Shown one piece after another: positions 19,567 to 29,355 of a DNA stretch of 64,000 bases. The position numbers and the translations under genes were made by a program. Numbering within the stretch: position 1 is the first letter of the stretch; every line of letters starts with the position of its first letter. The notes below the pieces were generated by a model. The model had not been told where the DNA came from. It saw only the letters and a list, made by a program, of their open reading frames with translations, and made no database searches. Origin of the DNA: Streptococcus dysgalactiae subsp. dysgalactiae (GTDB lineage Bacteria; Bacillota; Bacilli; Lactobacillales; Streptococcaceae); the NCBI RefSeq assembly GCF_900459225.1, contig NZ_UHFH01000003.1, positions 960,501 through 1,024,500 on the forward strand, given 5' to 3'.

Positions 19567-19593
19567 TTTATTGATTTAAAATTTATCAATAAA
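19567..19593. repeat. Inverted repeat after the lac operon
   Basis: TTTATTGAT and ATCAATAAA are exact complements separated by 9 bases. There is no T-run, so it may be a weak 3' stabilising hairpin or a binding site. Confidence 0.4.
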
Positions 19594-19622
19594 CTTCAGT
19601 AATATTGAGGTAATATATCAGC

Positions 19623-19637
19623 TGTCATATTATGACA
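19623..19637. promoter_or_regulatory. 15-bp palindrome upstream of the XRE regulator
   Basis: TGTCATA-T-TATGACA is perfectly symmetric and lies 54 bp before the XRE start. It is a likely autoregulatory operator. Confidence 0.5.
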
Positions 19638-19690
19638 ATTTCCAAGTTTTCTTCTAAAAGTATTCTATACTTTTCATAGGAGAAAGCTAT

Positions 19691-19915
19691 ATGTACCAAC
19701 GTATAAGGGACTTGAGAGAAGACAATGACTTCACTCAGAAATTTGTAGCTGAAAAACTATCGTTCTCTTCCACAAATTATGCAAAGATTGAGAGAGGTGA
19801 GGTAGTTCTTACAGCTGAAATACTTATAAAACTCTCTGCACTCTATAACGTTAGTACGGATTATATTCTTGGACTATCAGACTGTCCTCAAAGAATTAAA
19901 CAAAAAATAAAATAG
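19691..19915 (+). CDS. XRE-family helix-turn-helix regulator (74 aa)
   Basis: It is a single Cro/C1-type HTH domain (IRDLREDNDFTQKFVAEKLSFSSTNYAKIERGE, then LIKLSALYNVSTDYILGLSD) with no partner domain. The ATG is preceded by AGGAG. Small regulators of this kind next to integrase modules usually control excision or element genes, which fits its place between the cargo and the int module. Confidence 0.82.
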   Translation: MYQRIRDLREDNDFTQKFVAEKLSFSSTNYAKIERGEVVLTAEILIKLSALYNVSTDYILGLSDCPQRIKQKIK

Positions 19916-20184
19916 TCTCTCCTTGATTTGTTCATTGACAATTGAATAAACCGAGGTGGGACTTTCTTATTTGTTGAGCAATTTAGTGAGATACGCCGTG
20001 ATAGGAGCGAAAATTATTAGCTATAAAATAGAGTGGTTCTCTATCTGCCATGACCACAAATAAGGACAATGATACTTCTGAACGTTCAGGCTGCCATCGT
20101 AAAAGGACAGCGGGTGAGATGCCCATGAATGAATTAACCAATCATACCTACTGAGGAAATAATTTTTTTGACAGGAGTGGAGGT

Positions 20185-20433
20185 ATGAAAACAGTAACAT
20201 ATAAAAACTTGATGAATATTGGTTTTCCTGAACATACGGCAAGAAACATCATTAGAGAAGCAAAAAGAATAGCAGTAAAAAAGTTTGAAGAAGCTCGCAA
20301 AGTTGACCATAATGCGGTACAATTAAGTAAATCGCCCTTTGACAATAGAAGACTTGGTATTGCTCCTAAAGATATAGTAGAAGAGTTAATCGGAATTTCA
20401 CTCTCTGAAGACAATTTAGAAAGTGAGAATTAA
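20185..20433 (+). CDS. DUF3173 family protein, putative excision factor (82 aa)
   Basis: Small protein with an HTH-like start (TYKNLMNIGFPEHTARNIIREAKRIAVKKF), typical of DUF3173 proteins that precede tyrosine integrases in streptococcal integrative elements and are presumed to act like Xis. The ATG follows GGAGTGGAGG. It ends 2 bp before the integrase start, so the two are coupled. Confidence 0.8.
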   Translation: MKTVTYKNLMNIGFPEHTARNIIREAKRIAVKKFEEARKVDHNAVQLSKSPFDNRRLGIAPKDIVEELIGISLSEDNLESEN

Positions 20434-20435
20434 AG

Positions 20436-21635
20436 ATGGCTACAAAAAATCAAAAAAAGTATAAAGGTGTTTATTGTGATAAGAATGGCAAGATATTTTA
20501 TCAGGCTGATCTTGGTGTTGATCCAGTAACAGGTAAACGAGTTCAAAAGAAAGCTAGAAAGAATCAGTATGGTAAGCCATTTACTACAATGAAAGAAGCG
20601 TATGATGAACTGGTTCGAATTAGGTATGAGTTTAATAATAACCTTAGTATTGAAAATTATAATATAACATTTGAAAGTTATATGAATACCATTTATCTAA
20701 GAGCTTATAAGCAAAAGGTACAAGCTGTAACTTATAAAACTGCTTTGCCACATCATAAGTTATTTATTCAGTATTTTGGCTCTAAACCTTTAAAAGGCAT
20801 AACAGCTAGAGATTGTGAATCTTTTAGATTGCACATCATTGAGCATTATTCTGAAAATTATGCAAAGAATTTATGGTCACGATTTAAGGCTTGTATGGGA
20901 TATGCTGAGAGATTAGGATATATTTCATCTATGCCATGCAAGGCATTAGATAACCCTAGAGGCAAGCACCCTGATACTCCATTTTGGACTTATATTGAGT
21001 TTCAGAACTTTATTAAATCATTTGATTTACAAGATTACGAAGATTTACAAAGATTCACAACTATTTGGTTATATTATATGACAGGTGTTCGTGTAAGTGA
21101 AGGTTTATCGTTATGGTGGGAAGATGTCGATTTTGAACACAAATTCTTGAAAGTTCATACAACCTTAGAGAAGGATGAAAATGGAAATTGGTATCGTAAA
21201 GACCAAACCAAAACACCTGCTGGAGAACGCCTCATTGAACTGGATGATGTGACAATATCAGTATTGGAAAATTGGCGAAAAAATCAAGTTGCCAATCAAG
21301 ATAAAGATTTCATTATTTCACGATTTGGTGAACCGTTTTGTAAATCAACGATCTGTCGAATTATTAAGAGAAAAGCTAAAGAAGTTGGAGTACCAGTGAT
21401 AACAGGAAAAGGATTGCGGCACAGTCATGCTTCCTATCTCATAAATGTTTTGCAGAAGGACATTTTATATGTGGCAAGACGAATGGGACATGCTGATAAG
21501 TCTACAACTTTGAATACCTACAGTCACTGGTTTAATGCATTAGATAAAACAGTATCAGAAGAAATAACCCAAAATGTAATTAGTGCAGGACTAGATTCCA
21601 TTTTATGCCAAAATCCCTGCCAAACTCATAATTAA
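20436..21635 (+). CDS. int: Tyrosine recombinase/integrase (399 aa)
   Basis: Site-specific recombinase for insertion and excision of the element. The N-terminal arm-binding region (YKGVYCDKNGKIFYQADLG) is followed by a core-binding helical domain (about 75-180) and a catalytic domain with Arg in TGVRVSEGLSLWW, the HxxR box in GLRHSHASYL and the Tyr in KSTTLNTYSHW. All catalytic residues and the full length are present. It is the last element gene before core gene dacA, so the right attachment site should lie just after 21635. Confidence 0.92.
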   Translation: MATKNQKKYKGVYCDKNGKIFYQADLGVDPVTGKRVQKKARKNQYGKPFTTMKEAYDELVRIRYEFNNNLSIENYNITFESYMNTIYLRAYKQKVQAVTYKTALPHHKLFIQYFGSKPLKGITARDCESFRLHIIEHYSENYAKNLWSRFKACMGYAERLGYISSMPCKALDNPRGKHPDTPFWTYIEFQNFIKSFDLQDYEDLQRFTTIWLYYMTGVRVSEGLSLWWEDVDFEHKFLKVHTTLEKDENGNWYRKDQTKTPAGERLIELDDVTISVLENWRKNQVANQDKDFIISRFGEPFCKSTICRIIKRKAKEVGVPVITGKGLRHSHASYLINVLQKDILYVARRMGHADKSTTLNTYSHWFNALDKTVSEEITQNVISAGLDSILCQNPCQTHN

Positions 21636-21765
21636 GGCTAAAAAGCCTATTATACCGCCCACAGAGTAACGTGTGTTATTGTTACTCTTAAATAATAGAG
21701 TCCTTGCTTTAGTAGCTTAAATATGCTGATTAACCCGCTATTTTTAAAAATAGCGGGTTTTTTGA
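21635..21765. other. Putative right end of the integrative element
   Basis: Between int and dacA are a small hairpin (21635-21648), an inverted repeat AGAGTAAC / GTTACTCT (21663-21670 and 21681-21688) and a strong terminator (21732-21763). The inverted repeat is a possible integrase core or arm site. Without the left end the direct repeats of attL/attR cannot be compared, and no tRNA gene is visible here. Confidence 0.45.
21732..21763 (+). terminator. Strong intrinsic terminator at the element/core boundary
   Basis: The perfect 14-bp stem AACCCGCTATTTTT / AAAAATAGCGGGTT is followed by TTTT. It isolates the integrase transcript from dacA. Confidence 0.8.
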
Positions 21766-21907
21766 ATATCATTTTTGATAGGTTTTAATAAGCCGTTATT
21801 ATCGATTGTTATGATAAGTCTAGTCAATAATGTTAAGCTTTAAGAGTAATTGAGATTGTTGTGTTAAGTGGTATTTCACTTATAGTTAATTTTCTGAGAA
21901 TTTTTGC

Positions 21908-21913
21908 TATAAT
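21908..21913 (+). promoter_or_regulatory. -10 box of dacA
   Basis: TATAAT lies 25 bp before the likely ATG at 21933. No good -35 box is visible at the right distance. Confidence 0.5.
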
Positions 21914-21932
21914 AGTAACTATGAAAGATATA

Positions 21933-23162
21933 ATGAAGAAAAGGTGGGCTATCCTTTTTTTTGTGGTACTAGCTTGTTCGGGGCTTGGTAAAACAGTTCT
22001 CGCAGCTGATTTTCAAGTGGGGGCAGAACATGCGATCGTCGTAGAAGCAGATTCTGGTAGAGTCCTGTATGAGAAAGACGCTAAGACGCCAGACGCCATT
22101 GCCTCTTTGACCAAATTGGTGACAGTCTATCTGGTTTTGGATAAGGTTAAGTCAGGTCAACTACAATTATCAGATCAAGTTAACCTCTCAGATTATGCGT
22201 TTGAGTTAACCACAGATAGTTCTCTAAGTAATGTACCCTTTGACCAAAAGGCATATTCGGTGCAGGATTTATTAAAGGCAACTTTGGTGGCAAGTTCAAA
22301 TAGCGCAGCCATTGCGTTAGCAGAAAAGGTAGCAGGATCAGAGCCTAACTTTGTAGCGCAAATGAGGATACAGCTATCTCGTTGGGGCATTACTTCTGGT
22401 AAAATTCTTAATGCTTCAGGTCTGCCAAATGAGGTGTTAAAGGACCATCGTTATCCTGGTTCTGCGTTGGAAGAAGAGAATATACTGAGTGCTCGGGATA
22501 TTGCAATTGTGACGATGCACTTATTGGAGGATTTTCCTGAGATTTTAGAGATTACTAAACAAACAGAAGTTGATTTTGCTGGTAATTCTATTCACAGTTT
22601 TAATCAACTCTTGCTAGGTATGGCTAAGGGTAGAGCAGGAGTTGATGGTTTAAAGACAGGAACGACAGATTTGGCGGGTCATTGCCTTGTGGTAACTTCT
22701 ATTGAAAATGGTATGAGACTGATTACCGTTATTCTAAATGCCGATGGATCTGATAAAAACCAGAACACGCGGTTTGAGCAGGCGAATCGTTTGTTAGACT
22801 ATGTGGCTAAACGGTATCATCGTCGTAAGATTTTGAAAAAGGGAAGCCTGATGACAGAACGTCCTTTCTCAGTGGTAAATGGCACAGCACAGACCTTATC
22901 TGCTTATGTAACCAAAGATGTCACCTTGGTGTTAGGCACTGATGAGCTGGCTCCTAGACCGAAACAGTTTGTGGTGTCAACCGACTCTTTGTTAGCACCT
23001 ATTGCTAAAGGTGAGGTGGTTGCTTATTTGGCTTCTCCCAGAATTGCAGGCGAGAGGTATTTGAAAAAACCTGAGCGTATTCCTCTGAAAGCTAGTCAAT
23101 CTCTTAAAAAGGCCTCTGACTTACAGCTGTGGTGGCGAGGTCTTCTGGAGAAACTGAAGTAA
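21933..23162 (+). CDS. dacA: D-alanyl-D-alanine carboxypeptidase (penicillin-binding protein 3 type)
   Basis: It trims the terminal D-Ala from peptidoglycan stem peptides outside the membrane. With the ATG at 21933 (MKKRWAILFF) the signal peptide is clean, cut near VLA-AD. The catalytic SxxK is Ser58-Lys61 (SLTK), SxN is in VASSNSAAIALAE and KTG in GLKTGTTDLAGH. A C-terminal beta-domain and a basic tail follow, as in PBP5-family enzymes. Longer starts (21861, 21921) would overlap the promoter. It appears to be the core gene next to the mobile element, with its promoter intact. Confidence 0.9.
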   Translation: MKKRWAILFFVVLACSGLGKTVLAADFQVGAEHAIVVEADSGRVLYEKDAKTPDAIASLTKLVTVYLVLDKVKSGQLQLSDQVNLSDYAFELTTDSSLSNVPFDQKAYSVQDLLKATLVASSNSAAIALAEKVAGSEPNFVAQMRIQLSRWGITSGKILNASGLPNEVLKDHRYPGSALEEENILSARDIAIVTMHLLEDFPEILEITKQTEVDFAGNSIHSFNQLLLGMAKGRAGVDGLKTGTTDLAGHCLVVTSIENGMRLITVILNADGSDKNQNTRFEQANRLLDYVAKRYHRRKILKKGSLMTERPFSVVNGTAQTLSAYVTKDVTLVLGTDELAPRPKQFVVSTDSLLAPIAKGEVVAYLASPRIAGERYLKKPERIPLKASQSLKKASDLQLWWRGLLEKLK

Positions 23163-23190
23163 GATTAAAGATAGCATTCTTTATCAACAC

Positions 23191-23231
23191 AAAAAGACAG
23201 TGAGAAAATTTTCTTCTTACTGTCTTTTTTT
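23191..23231. terminator. Bidirectional terminator between dacA and the deacetylase gene
   Basis: AAAAAGACAGT and ACTGTCTTTTTT form a stem with A- and T-runs on both sides, serving both convergent genes. Confidence 0.8.
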
Positions 23232-23255
23232 ACTTTATTATTACTTAATTCACAC

Positions 23256-24218
23256 TTATTGTCTCATAGCTGCTAAAAGTGTTTCAGGGCTTGTCGTTGG
23301 TAAAATGCGAATGCGATTGAGGGAAAGCAGTCCATCGGCTGCGCTAGCAACACCTTCATTAGTTGTTACCCCCAGTTTGTAGTTGAGACTAGCTGCAATT
23401 TGTAAGGTAGTATCGCTGTATCGGCCTGCTGGATAAGCGATGGCAATGGTTTCTTGACCTAATTCTTTATCAAGGTAATCCTTAGAGTCTTTCATTTCAC
23501 TTGTCTGAGTGTCTGGACTGGATTGCTCTAAATCTGGATGGTTAACGGTGTGGTCCTGGAAGGACATACCGGATTGTTTCATTTCTTTCATTTGATTGAG
23601 GGTTAAATTGGCAACACTCCCAATTTCAGTTAATCCCGTAATGACATTGTTTGTTGCTTTAACACCATATTTTTTAAGGATTGGATAGGCAACTCTATAA
23701 AAATCAATCATACTATCATCAAACGTTAACCAAACCACTTTTTCAGCGGGTAATTCATTACTTGAAAGCACACGGTAGGCTTCTTCTGGGCTTAAAAAGT
23801 AGTAGCCAGCTTCTTTCATTGTTTTGATCTGCTGTTCAAAAAGATCAGGAGCAACAATTAGATTGGCATTTGCAGCCTCTTCGGGAGCCATGACATGGAC
23901 GGCGTGATACATTAAAATAGGTACTTTAACAGGTGAGGTTTGCTTCGTCCAAGTGTTCTGTGACTGATTAGTTTTTGGTGATGTCGAGGTTGTAATCTGG
24001 TTTTTTTTTGCTTTTTGAATGATTTTGGTAGTTGTTTCTTTGTGTTGGAAGAAGCTGACTTTTGGAAGAGCTTGAGATATCTGTGATAGGTTTAATTTGG
24101 AGTGATTCTGGTACAAACAGAAAATTAAGGCTAACCCAAGCGTGCAAGCTAATAACAATAGGATGTTAATCATCGTAAAGGCTTTGCGTCGTTGGCGCCG
24201 TTTATGTCTATTCTTCAT
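23256..24218 (-). CDS. Membrane-anchored polysaccharide deacetylase (320 aa)
   Basis: A basic N-terminus and one membrane segment (about 16-36) precede a linker rich in Thr, Ser and Lys. The NodB-homology domain (about 95-320) has PILMYHAV, LTFDDS (metal and catalytic Asp) at 164-169, DHTVNHPDL at 222-230 and YPAGRYSD. The usual SHTxxHP motif begins with Asp here. It probably removes acetyl groups from cell-wall glycans; whether it acts on GlcNAc of peptidoglycan or another polymer is not decided by the sequence. Confidence 0.85.
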   Translation of the reverse strand: MKNRHKRRQRRKAFTMINILLLLACTLGLALIFCLYQNHSKLNLSQISQALPKVSFFQHKETTTKIIQKAKKNQITTSTSPKTNQSQNTWTKQTSPVKVPILMYHAVHVMAPEEAANANLIVAPDLFEQQIKTMKEAGYYFLSPEEAYRVLSSNELPAEKVVWLTFDDSMIDFYRVAYPILKKYGVKATNNVITGLTEIGSVANLTLNQMKEMKQSGMSFQDHTVNHPDLEQSSPDTQTSEMKDSKDYLDKELGQETIAIAYPAGRYSDTTLQIAASLNYKLGVTTNEGVASAADGLLSLNRIRILPTTSPETLLAAMRQ

Positions 24219-24316
24219 TTGATGCTCCTTTTGATTTGGTTAATCCTATTGTAACATTTTTTAGCAGTAGCAAGTCTTTTAGAAAGAAATTTTCTTGTAC
24301 TTGCTATTAATATATT

Positions 24317-24346
24317 TTGTAAAACTAAGGCTAAATTTGGTATAAT
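24317..24346 (+). promoter_or_regulatory. Promoter of hom-thrB
   Basis: -35 TTGTAA (24317-24322), 18-bp spacer, -10 TATAAT (24341-24346) with an upstream TGG that makes an extended -10. A small GATGG/CCATC hairpin follows in the leader. Confidence 0.65.
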
Positions 24347-24404
24347 TGAGGAGATTGATGGAGGATCAGACCATCATTAAGGTAAGAGTGAGGTGAAAGA
24401 AACG

Positions 24405-25688
24405 ATGATAAAAATAGCTTTATTAGGATTTGGAACTGTTGCAACAGGTCTTCCACCTTTATTAGAACAAAATAGAGTAAAATTACAGGCTCTAGTAGGA
24501 GATACATTAGTTATTGAAAAGGTGCTAGTCCGAGATGAGGCTACCAAAAGACGATTGCAGCAACAAGGCTACTCGTATAATTTTGTTACTTCTTTGGAAG
24601 ATATTATTAAGGATGATACTATTGCTATTGTGGTTGAATTAATGGGGCGTGTTGAGCCTGCTAAAACCTATATTACTCGTATCCTTTTGGCAGGGAAACA
24701 TGTAGTTACTGCCAATAAGGACTTACTAGCTATGCACGGGTTGGAGCTTGCTTCTTTGGCCAAACAACGGGGGTTAGCTTTCTACTACGAGGCTGCTGTA
24801 GCTGGAGGTATCCCAATACTAAGAACGTTAGCCAACGCCTTTGCCGCAGATAAGGTAACGGCTCTTTATGGTATTTTAAATGGTACCACGAATTTTATGT
24901 TAACTAAGATGGTTGACGAGGGTTGGACATACGAGACTGCTCTGGCAGAAGCACAATCACTAGGCTATGCAGAGAGTGATCCGACAAATGATGTGGAAGG
25001 CATTGATGCGGCCTATAAACTTGCTATTTTGAGTCAATTTGCTTTTGGAGTGACCATACCATTTGAGAAAATTGAGCATCAAGGTATCACTCATATTACC
25101 CCAGAAGATGTGACAGCAGCAGATCAATTGGGCTATGTCATTAAGTTAATTGGTTCTATCCGTGATTGTTCCGAAGGTCTTCAGGCACAAGTGGCTCCGA
25201 CCCTTGTGCCTAAGTCCCATCAGTTGGCAGGTGTTATAAATGCTATGAATGCTGTTTATGTGGACTCTGTTGGAATCGGACAATCTCTGTTTTATGGTCC
25301 AGGAGCTGGGCAAAAACCAACAGCAACATCTGTTCTTGCAGACCTTGTTGAAATAGGAAGATGCTTAACCCATCAGTTATCAATAACCCCTTTTAATTGT
25401 TTTGAGGTAGATGGTCAACTTGCACAAGCTGAAAATTGTTATGATTACTATTACCTGTCCTTGAAGTGTTCGAAGGAGATAACACTAACAGAAGAAAAGC
25501 AGGGGAGAGATGAGCAAATACCGGTGATTCAAAAATTGCTTGATGTTTCTGATAATAATCAGTACAAACGCCTAGTCATTGTGACCAACAAAATAAGTCA
25601 ACCTACCTTTGAAACCTTTAAATGTCGCCTAGCCGCTAAGGCAGGTGTCACTATTTTAAATAGTTTTAATGTTTTAGGAGAAGACTAG
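24405..25688 (+). CDS. hom: Homoserine dehydrogenase (427 aa)
   Basis: It reduces aspartate semialdehyde to homoserine for threonine and methionine synthesis. The N-terminal Rossmann motif is [13 protein letters not shown]; the central catalytic domain has [11 protein letters not shown] and [20 protein letters not shown]-terminal ACT-like regulatory region ends the protein. The ATG at 24405 is placed by GAGGTG nine bases upstream; the in-frame GTG at 24393 overlaps that site. thrB follows after 1 bp. Confidence 0.93.
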   Translation: MIKIALLGFGTVATGLPPLLEQNRVKLQALVGDTLVIEKVLVRDEATKRRLQQQGYSYNFVTSLEDIIKDDTIAIVVELMGRVEPAKTYITRILLAGKHVVTANKDLLAMHGLELASLAKQRGLAFYYEAAVAGGIPILRTLANAFAADKVTALYGILNGTTNFMLTKMVDEGWTYETALAEAQSLGYAESDPTNDVEGIDAAYKLAILSQFAFGVTIPFEKIEHQGITHITPEDVTAADQLGYVIKLIGSIRDCSEGLQAQVAPTLVPKSHQLAGVINAMNAVYVDSVGIGQSLFYGPGAGQKPTATSVLADLVEIGRCLTHQLSITPFNCFEVDGQLAQAENCYDYYYLSLKCSKEITLTEEKQGRDEQIPVIQKLLDVSDNNQYKRLVIVTNKISQPTFETFKCRLAAKAGVTILNSFNVLGED

Positions 25689-25689
25689 T

Positions 25690-26550
25690 ATGAAAATAAG
25701 AGTTCCAGCTACTTCAGCTAATTTGGGACCAGGGTTTGACTCAGTTGGAATCGCCGTATCCAAATATCTAGAAATCACTATTTTAGAAGCCACAGATAAA
25801 TGGGTGATTGAGCATGATTTGGAAGGTGTGCCTTGCGATGACCAAAATCTATTGCTGCAAACAGCCTTGAAACTGGCTCCTAATATGCCACCTCACCGTA
25901 TTAAAATGACGTCAGATATTCCTTTGGCGCGTGGGTTAGGTTCGTCATCGTCAGTCATTGTTGCTGGGATTGAATTGGCGAATCAGCTAGGTCAATTGAC
26001 CTTATCTGATGAACGTAAGCTAGCGATTGCCACAGAGATTGAAGGACACCCAGATAATGTCGCACCAGCTATTTTTGGTCAAATGGTTATTGCGTCACAG
26101 CTTGGAAAAGAAGTGAATTATATTGTCACTCCTTTTCCAGACCTAGCTTTGGTTTGTTTTATCCCTGATTATGAATTAAAGACGACTGAGTCGAGAGATG
26201 TTTTACCAAAGCAAATGTCATATAAGCAAGCGGTAGCAGCCTCATCTGTAGCAAATCTGGCTATTGCTGCTTTGTTGACAGGAGACATGAGGAAGGCTGG
26301 TAAGGCTATTGAAAATGACCAATTTCATGAAATTTACCGTCAAAAGTTAGTGAAAGACTTTCAGCCTATTAAACAAGTGGCCGCAGCTAGCGGGGCTTAT
26401 GCCACTTACTTATCAGGAGCTGGTCCAACGGTGATGGTTCTATGCTCTCTTGATAAGCGAGCAAACGTGTATGAAGCAATTTCACAACTTGGGTTGTCAG
26501 GTAACCTTGAGATGTTGACGGTTGATCAGCGAGGTTTATGCCTTCTCTAA
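25690..26550 (+). CDS. thrB: Homoserine kinase (286 aa)
   Basis: GHMP-family kinase that makes O-phosphohomoserine. The N-terminus is [13 protein letters not shown], the ATP-binding loop is [17 protein letters not shown] and the C-terminal GHMP motif is [15 protein letters not shown]. It is cotranscribed with hom. thrC is not in the window. Confidence 0.94.
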   Translation: MKIRVPATSANLGPGFDSVGIAVSKYLEITILEATDKWVIEHDLEGVPCDDQNLLLQTALKLAPNMPPHRIKMTSDIPLARGLGSSSSVIVAGIELANQLGQLTLSDERKLAIATEIEGHPDNVAPAIFGQMVIASQLGKEVNYIVTPFPDLALVCFIPDYELKTTESRDVLPKQMSYKQAVAASSVANLAIAALLTGDMRKAGKAIENDQFHEIYRQKLVKDFQPIKQVAAASGAYATYLSGAGPTVMVLCSLDKRANVYEAISQLGLSGNLEMLTVDQRGLCLL

Positions 26551-26629
26551 AACAAGGCTAATCCCTATAGTGGAGAGGTGGCAACATCAGTTGCAATTGT
26601 CATTATCCGCTGTTACTTTACTTGTCATG

Positions 26630-26638
26630 TGGTATACT
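26630..26638 (+). promoter_or_regulatory. Extended -10 promoter of the folate operon
   Basis: TGGTATACT (TG-n-TATACT) lies 25 bp before the folC ATG. No strong -35 is needed for an extended -10, and none is clear. Confidence 0.55.
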
Positions 26639-26663
26639 AGAAATAGATGTTGTGAGGTATAAG

Positions 26664-27932
26664 ATGACTTATCAAGAAACACTAGACTGGATTCATGGAC
26701 GGTTAGCCTTTGGAATTAAACCAGGTTTAGAACGCATGCTCTGGGTACTTAATCAGCTAGGAAACCCTCAAGAGCGGATTAAAGGGATCCATGTGGTAGG
26801 AACAAACGGAAAAGGCTCTACGGTCAATAACTTACAGCATATCTTTACGGCTGCAGGTTATGAGGTGGGTACCTTTACCTCACCCTATATTATGGACTTT
26901 AAAGAGCGAATCAGTATCAATGGTAATATGATCTCAGAGGCTGATTTGGTTTATGCTGCTAATCGTGTTCGTCCTTTAACAGAGCGTTTAGTCCAAGAGA
27001 CTGATTTTGGAGAGGTAACTGAATTTGAAGTGATTACTTTAATCATGTTCCTCTATTTTGGAGACATGCATCCTGTTGACCTTGCTATTATTGAAGCAGG
27101 ATTGGGAGGATTGTATGATTCAACCAATGCTTTTCAAGCGATGGTAGTCGTTTGCCCATCTATCGGTTTAGATCATCAGGCTATCTTGGGAGAGAGTTAT
27201 GCTGAGATCGCTGCGCAAAAAGCAGGGGTATTAGAGGGGGGTGAAGCCCTTGTTTTTGCCGTTGAAGATCACGCAGCACGATTAGTTTTCTTGGAAAAAG
27301 CAGAGCAAGTAGGAGCTTCTATTTGGGAGTGGCAGAAACAATTTCAATTGCAAGGAACACCGACAGGCTATGTTTTTACAAGCCCGTTGAAGACGATTTC
27401 AACCATTCACATTGCTATGCCAGGTGAACATCAAGTATCTAATGCTGCTTTGGCGATTATGACGAGTTTAATCTTGCAAGACCGCTATCCTAAGCTAACT
27501 CCAGATCACATAAAGGAAGGTCTGGAATCCAGTTATTGGTTGGGCCGTACCGAATTATTAGCGCCAAATCTGATGATTGATGGGGCACATAATAATGAAA
27601 GTGTGGCTGCTTTAGTAGCTCTCTTGAAAAGTAAGTACAAGGGTAAAAAGATTCATATTCTGTTTAGTGCGATTGATACCAAACCCATTGCGGATATGTT
27701 AGCTAGGTTGGAAACAATGGGCGATTTGTGGGTAACTAGTTTCCATCATCCGAATGCCTATCCGTTAGATAAATACCCTAATCGATTCAGGAGAATAGCC
27801 GATTTTAGAGACTTTTTGGATTTGCGTTACCAAGCAACAACAGCCGACTTTTTCCTCGTTACGGGCTCCCTTTACTTTATTTCTGAAGTAAGGCAGTATT
27901 GGAAAAGTCAGTCCGATGACAATTCCATTTGA
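26664..27932 (+). CDS. folC: Folylpolyglutamate synthase/dihydrofolate synthase (422 aa)
   Basis: Mur-ligase-fold enzyme that adds glutamate to dihydropteroate or folates. The P-loop is VVGTNGKGSTVNNL, followed by GTFTSPYIMDFKERI, IEAGLGGLYDSTNAF and the C-terminal LMIDGAHNNESV. The ATG at 26664 is chosen because GAGG lies six bases ahead; the longer frame runs through the promoter. It is the first gene of the folC-folE-folP-folB-folK operon. Confidence 0.92.
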   Translation: MTYQETLDWIHGRLAFGIKPGLERMLWVLNQLGNPQERIKGIHVVGTNGKGSTVNNLQHIFTAAGYEVGTFTSPYIMDFKERISINGNMISEADLVYAANRVRPLTERLVQETDFGEVTEFEVITLIMFLYFGDMHPVDLAIIEAGLGGLYDSTNAFQAMVVVCPSIGLDHQAILGESYAEIAAQKAGVLEGGEALVFAVEDHAARLVFLEKAEQVGASIWEWQKQFQLQGTPTGYVFTSPLKTISTIHIAMPGEHQVSNAALAIMTSLILQDRYPKLTPDHIKEGLESSYWLGRTELLAPNLMIDGAHNNESVAALVALLKSKYKGKKIHILFSAIDTKPIADMLARLETMGDLWVTSFHHPNAYPLDKYPNRFRRIADFRDFLDLRYQATTADFFLVTGSLYFISEVRQYWKSQSDDNSI

Positions 27933-27971
27933 GAATCAACAATTAGAGATCATTTAAAAAGGGGAAGACTA

Positions 27972-28538
27972 TTGTCTATTAATAAAGAAAAAGCAGAAGC
28001 AGCCATCTACCAATTTCTTGAAGCAATTGGAGAAAATCCAAATCGAGAAGGGCTTCTTGATACACCTAAACGAGTTGCAAAGATGTATGCTGAGATGTTT
28101 GCAGGTCTTAACAAAGACCCTAAGGAGGAATTTACAGCTGTTTTTACGGAACACCATGAGGATGTGGTTATCGTCAAAGACATTAGTTTTTATTCCATGT
28201 GTGAACATCATCTGGTGCCCTTTTATGGCAAAGCTCATATTGCTTACTTACCAAGTGATGGTTGTGTCACTGGCCTGAGTAAATTAGTGAGAGCGGTTGA
28301 GGTCGCAAGTAAACGTCCTCAGTTACAAGAGCGCTTAACCGCTCAAATTGCAGACGCTTTGGTTGAGGCTCTTCATCCAACAGGCGTTTTGGTCCTCGTT
28401 GAAGCAGAGCACATGTGCATGACAATGCGAGGCATCAAAAAGCCAGGAAGTAAAACCATCACGACTACGGCAAGAGGTCTGTACAAGGAAAATCGTTCTG
28501 AAAGACAAGAAGTTATGGCATTAATGACAAAAGCTTAG
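27972..28538 (+). CDS. folE: GTP cyclohydrolase I (188 aa)
   Basis: First step of pterin synthesis, GTP to dihydroneopterin triphosphate. The zinc-binding Cys and His are in [19 protein letters not shown]; further marks are [20 protein letters not shown] and EHMCMTMRG. Start is TTG at 27972 behind AAGGGGA; no ATG fits the family N-terminus. Confidence 0.94.
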   Translation: MSINKEKAEAAIYQFLEAIGENPNREGLLDTPKRVAKMYAEMFAGLNKDPKEEFTAVFTEHHEDVVIVKDISFYSMCEHHLVPFYGKAHIAYLPSDGCVTGLSKLVRAVEVASKRPQLQERLTAQIADALVEALHPTGVLVLVEAEHMCMTMRGIKKPGSKTITTTARGLYKENRSERQEVMALMTKA

Positions 28539-28547
28539 GAGGGGACT

Positions 28548-29348
28548 ATGAAGATTGGGAAATTTGTGATTGACGGTAACGCTGCTATTATGGGAATTTT
28601 AAATGTGACTCCCGATTCCTTTTCCGATGGTGGTTCATACACGACAGTACAAAAAGCCTTACAACAGGTAGACCAGCTAATTGCTGATGGGGCCAAAATT
28701 ATTGATGTTGGCGGTGAATCCACTCGACCAGGTTACCAATTTGTGAGCGCTGCTGATGAAATTGAGCGTGTCATTCCCGTGATTAAAGCCATTAAAGCAA
28801 AATATGATGTGTTAATCAGTATTGATACCTACAAAACAGAAACCGCAAGAGCAGCTTTAGAAGCTGGTGCTGATATTTTAAATGATGTCTGGGCAGGTTT
28901 ATACGATGGGGGAATGCTTGCTTTAGCAGCGGAGTATGATGTGCCTATTATCTTGATGCATAACCAAAAAGAAGAAGTCTATCAAGATGTAACACAAGAT
29001 GTTTGTGATTTTTTGAGTGCTAGAGCTCAGGCAGCTATAGATATTGGAGTACCAAAAGACAATATTTGGATTGATCCAGGATTTGGATTTGCCAAATCTG
29101 TTCAACACAATATGGAGTTATTAAAAGGATTGGATTGTGTCTGTCAGTTGGGTTATCCTGTCTTGTTTGGTATTTCGAGAAAGCGTGTTGTAGATGCATT
29201 GTTAGGCGGCAACACCAAAGCTAAAGAGCGAGATGGAGCGACAGCAGCCTTATCTGCTTACGCCCTTGGAAAAGGCTGTCAGCTTGTACGCGTACACGAT
29301 GTCAAGGCTAATCAAGAAATTGTGGCTGTTTTGAGTCAGTTGATGTGA
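28548..29348 (+). CDS. folP: Dihydropteroate synthase (266 aa)
   Basis: It joins p-aminobenzoate to the pterin pyrophosphate and is the sulfonamide target. The family motifs are ILNVTPDSFSDGGSY near residue 17, IDVGGESTRPG near 52 and a phosphate-binding GISRKRVVDALLGG. The ATG follows AGGAGGGG. No insertion is apparent by eye in the conserved loops where sulfonamide-resistance changes occur; resistance was not assessed. Confidence 0.94.
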   Translation: MKIGKFVIDGNAAIMGILNVTPDSFSDGGSYTTVQKALQQVDQLIADGAKIIDVGGESTRPGYQFVSAADEIERVIPVIKAIKAKYDVLISIDTYKTETARAALEAGADILNDVWAGLYDGGMLALAAEYDVPIILMHNQKEEVYQDVTQDVCDFLSARAQAAIDIGVPKDNIWIDPGFGFAKSVQHNMELLKGLDCVCQLGYPVLFGISRKRVVDALLGGNTKAKERDGATAALSAYALGKGCQLVRVHDVKANQEIVAVLSQLM

Positions 29349-29355
29349 GGGATGT

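Noticed and set aside
20021..20414. Three minus-strand frames over the DUF3173 gene
   Set aside because: They mirror the DUF3173 coding strand, have no family features and lack ribosome sites.
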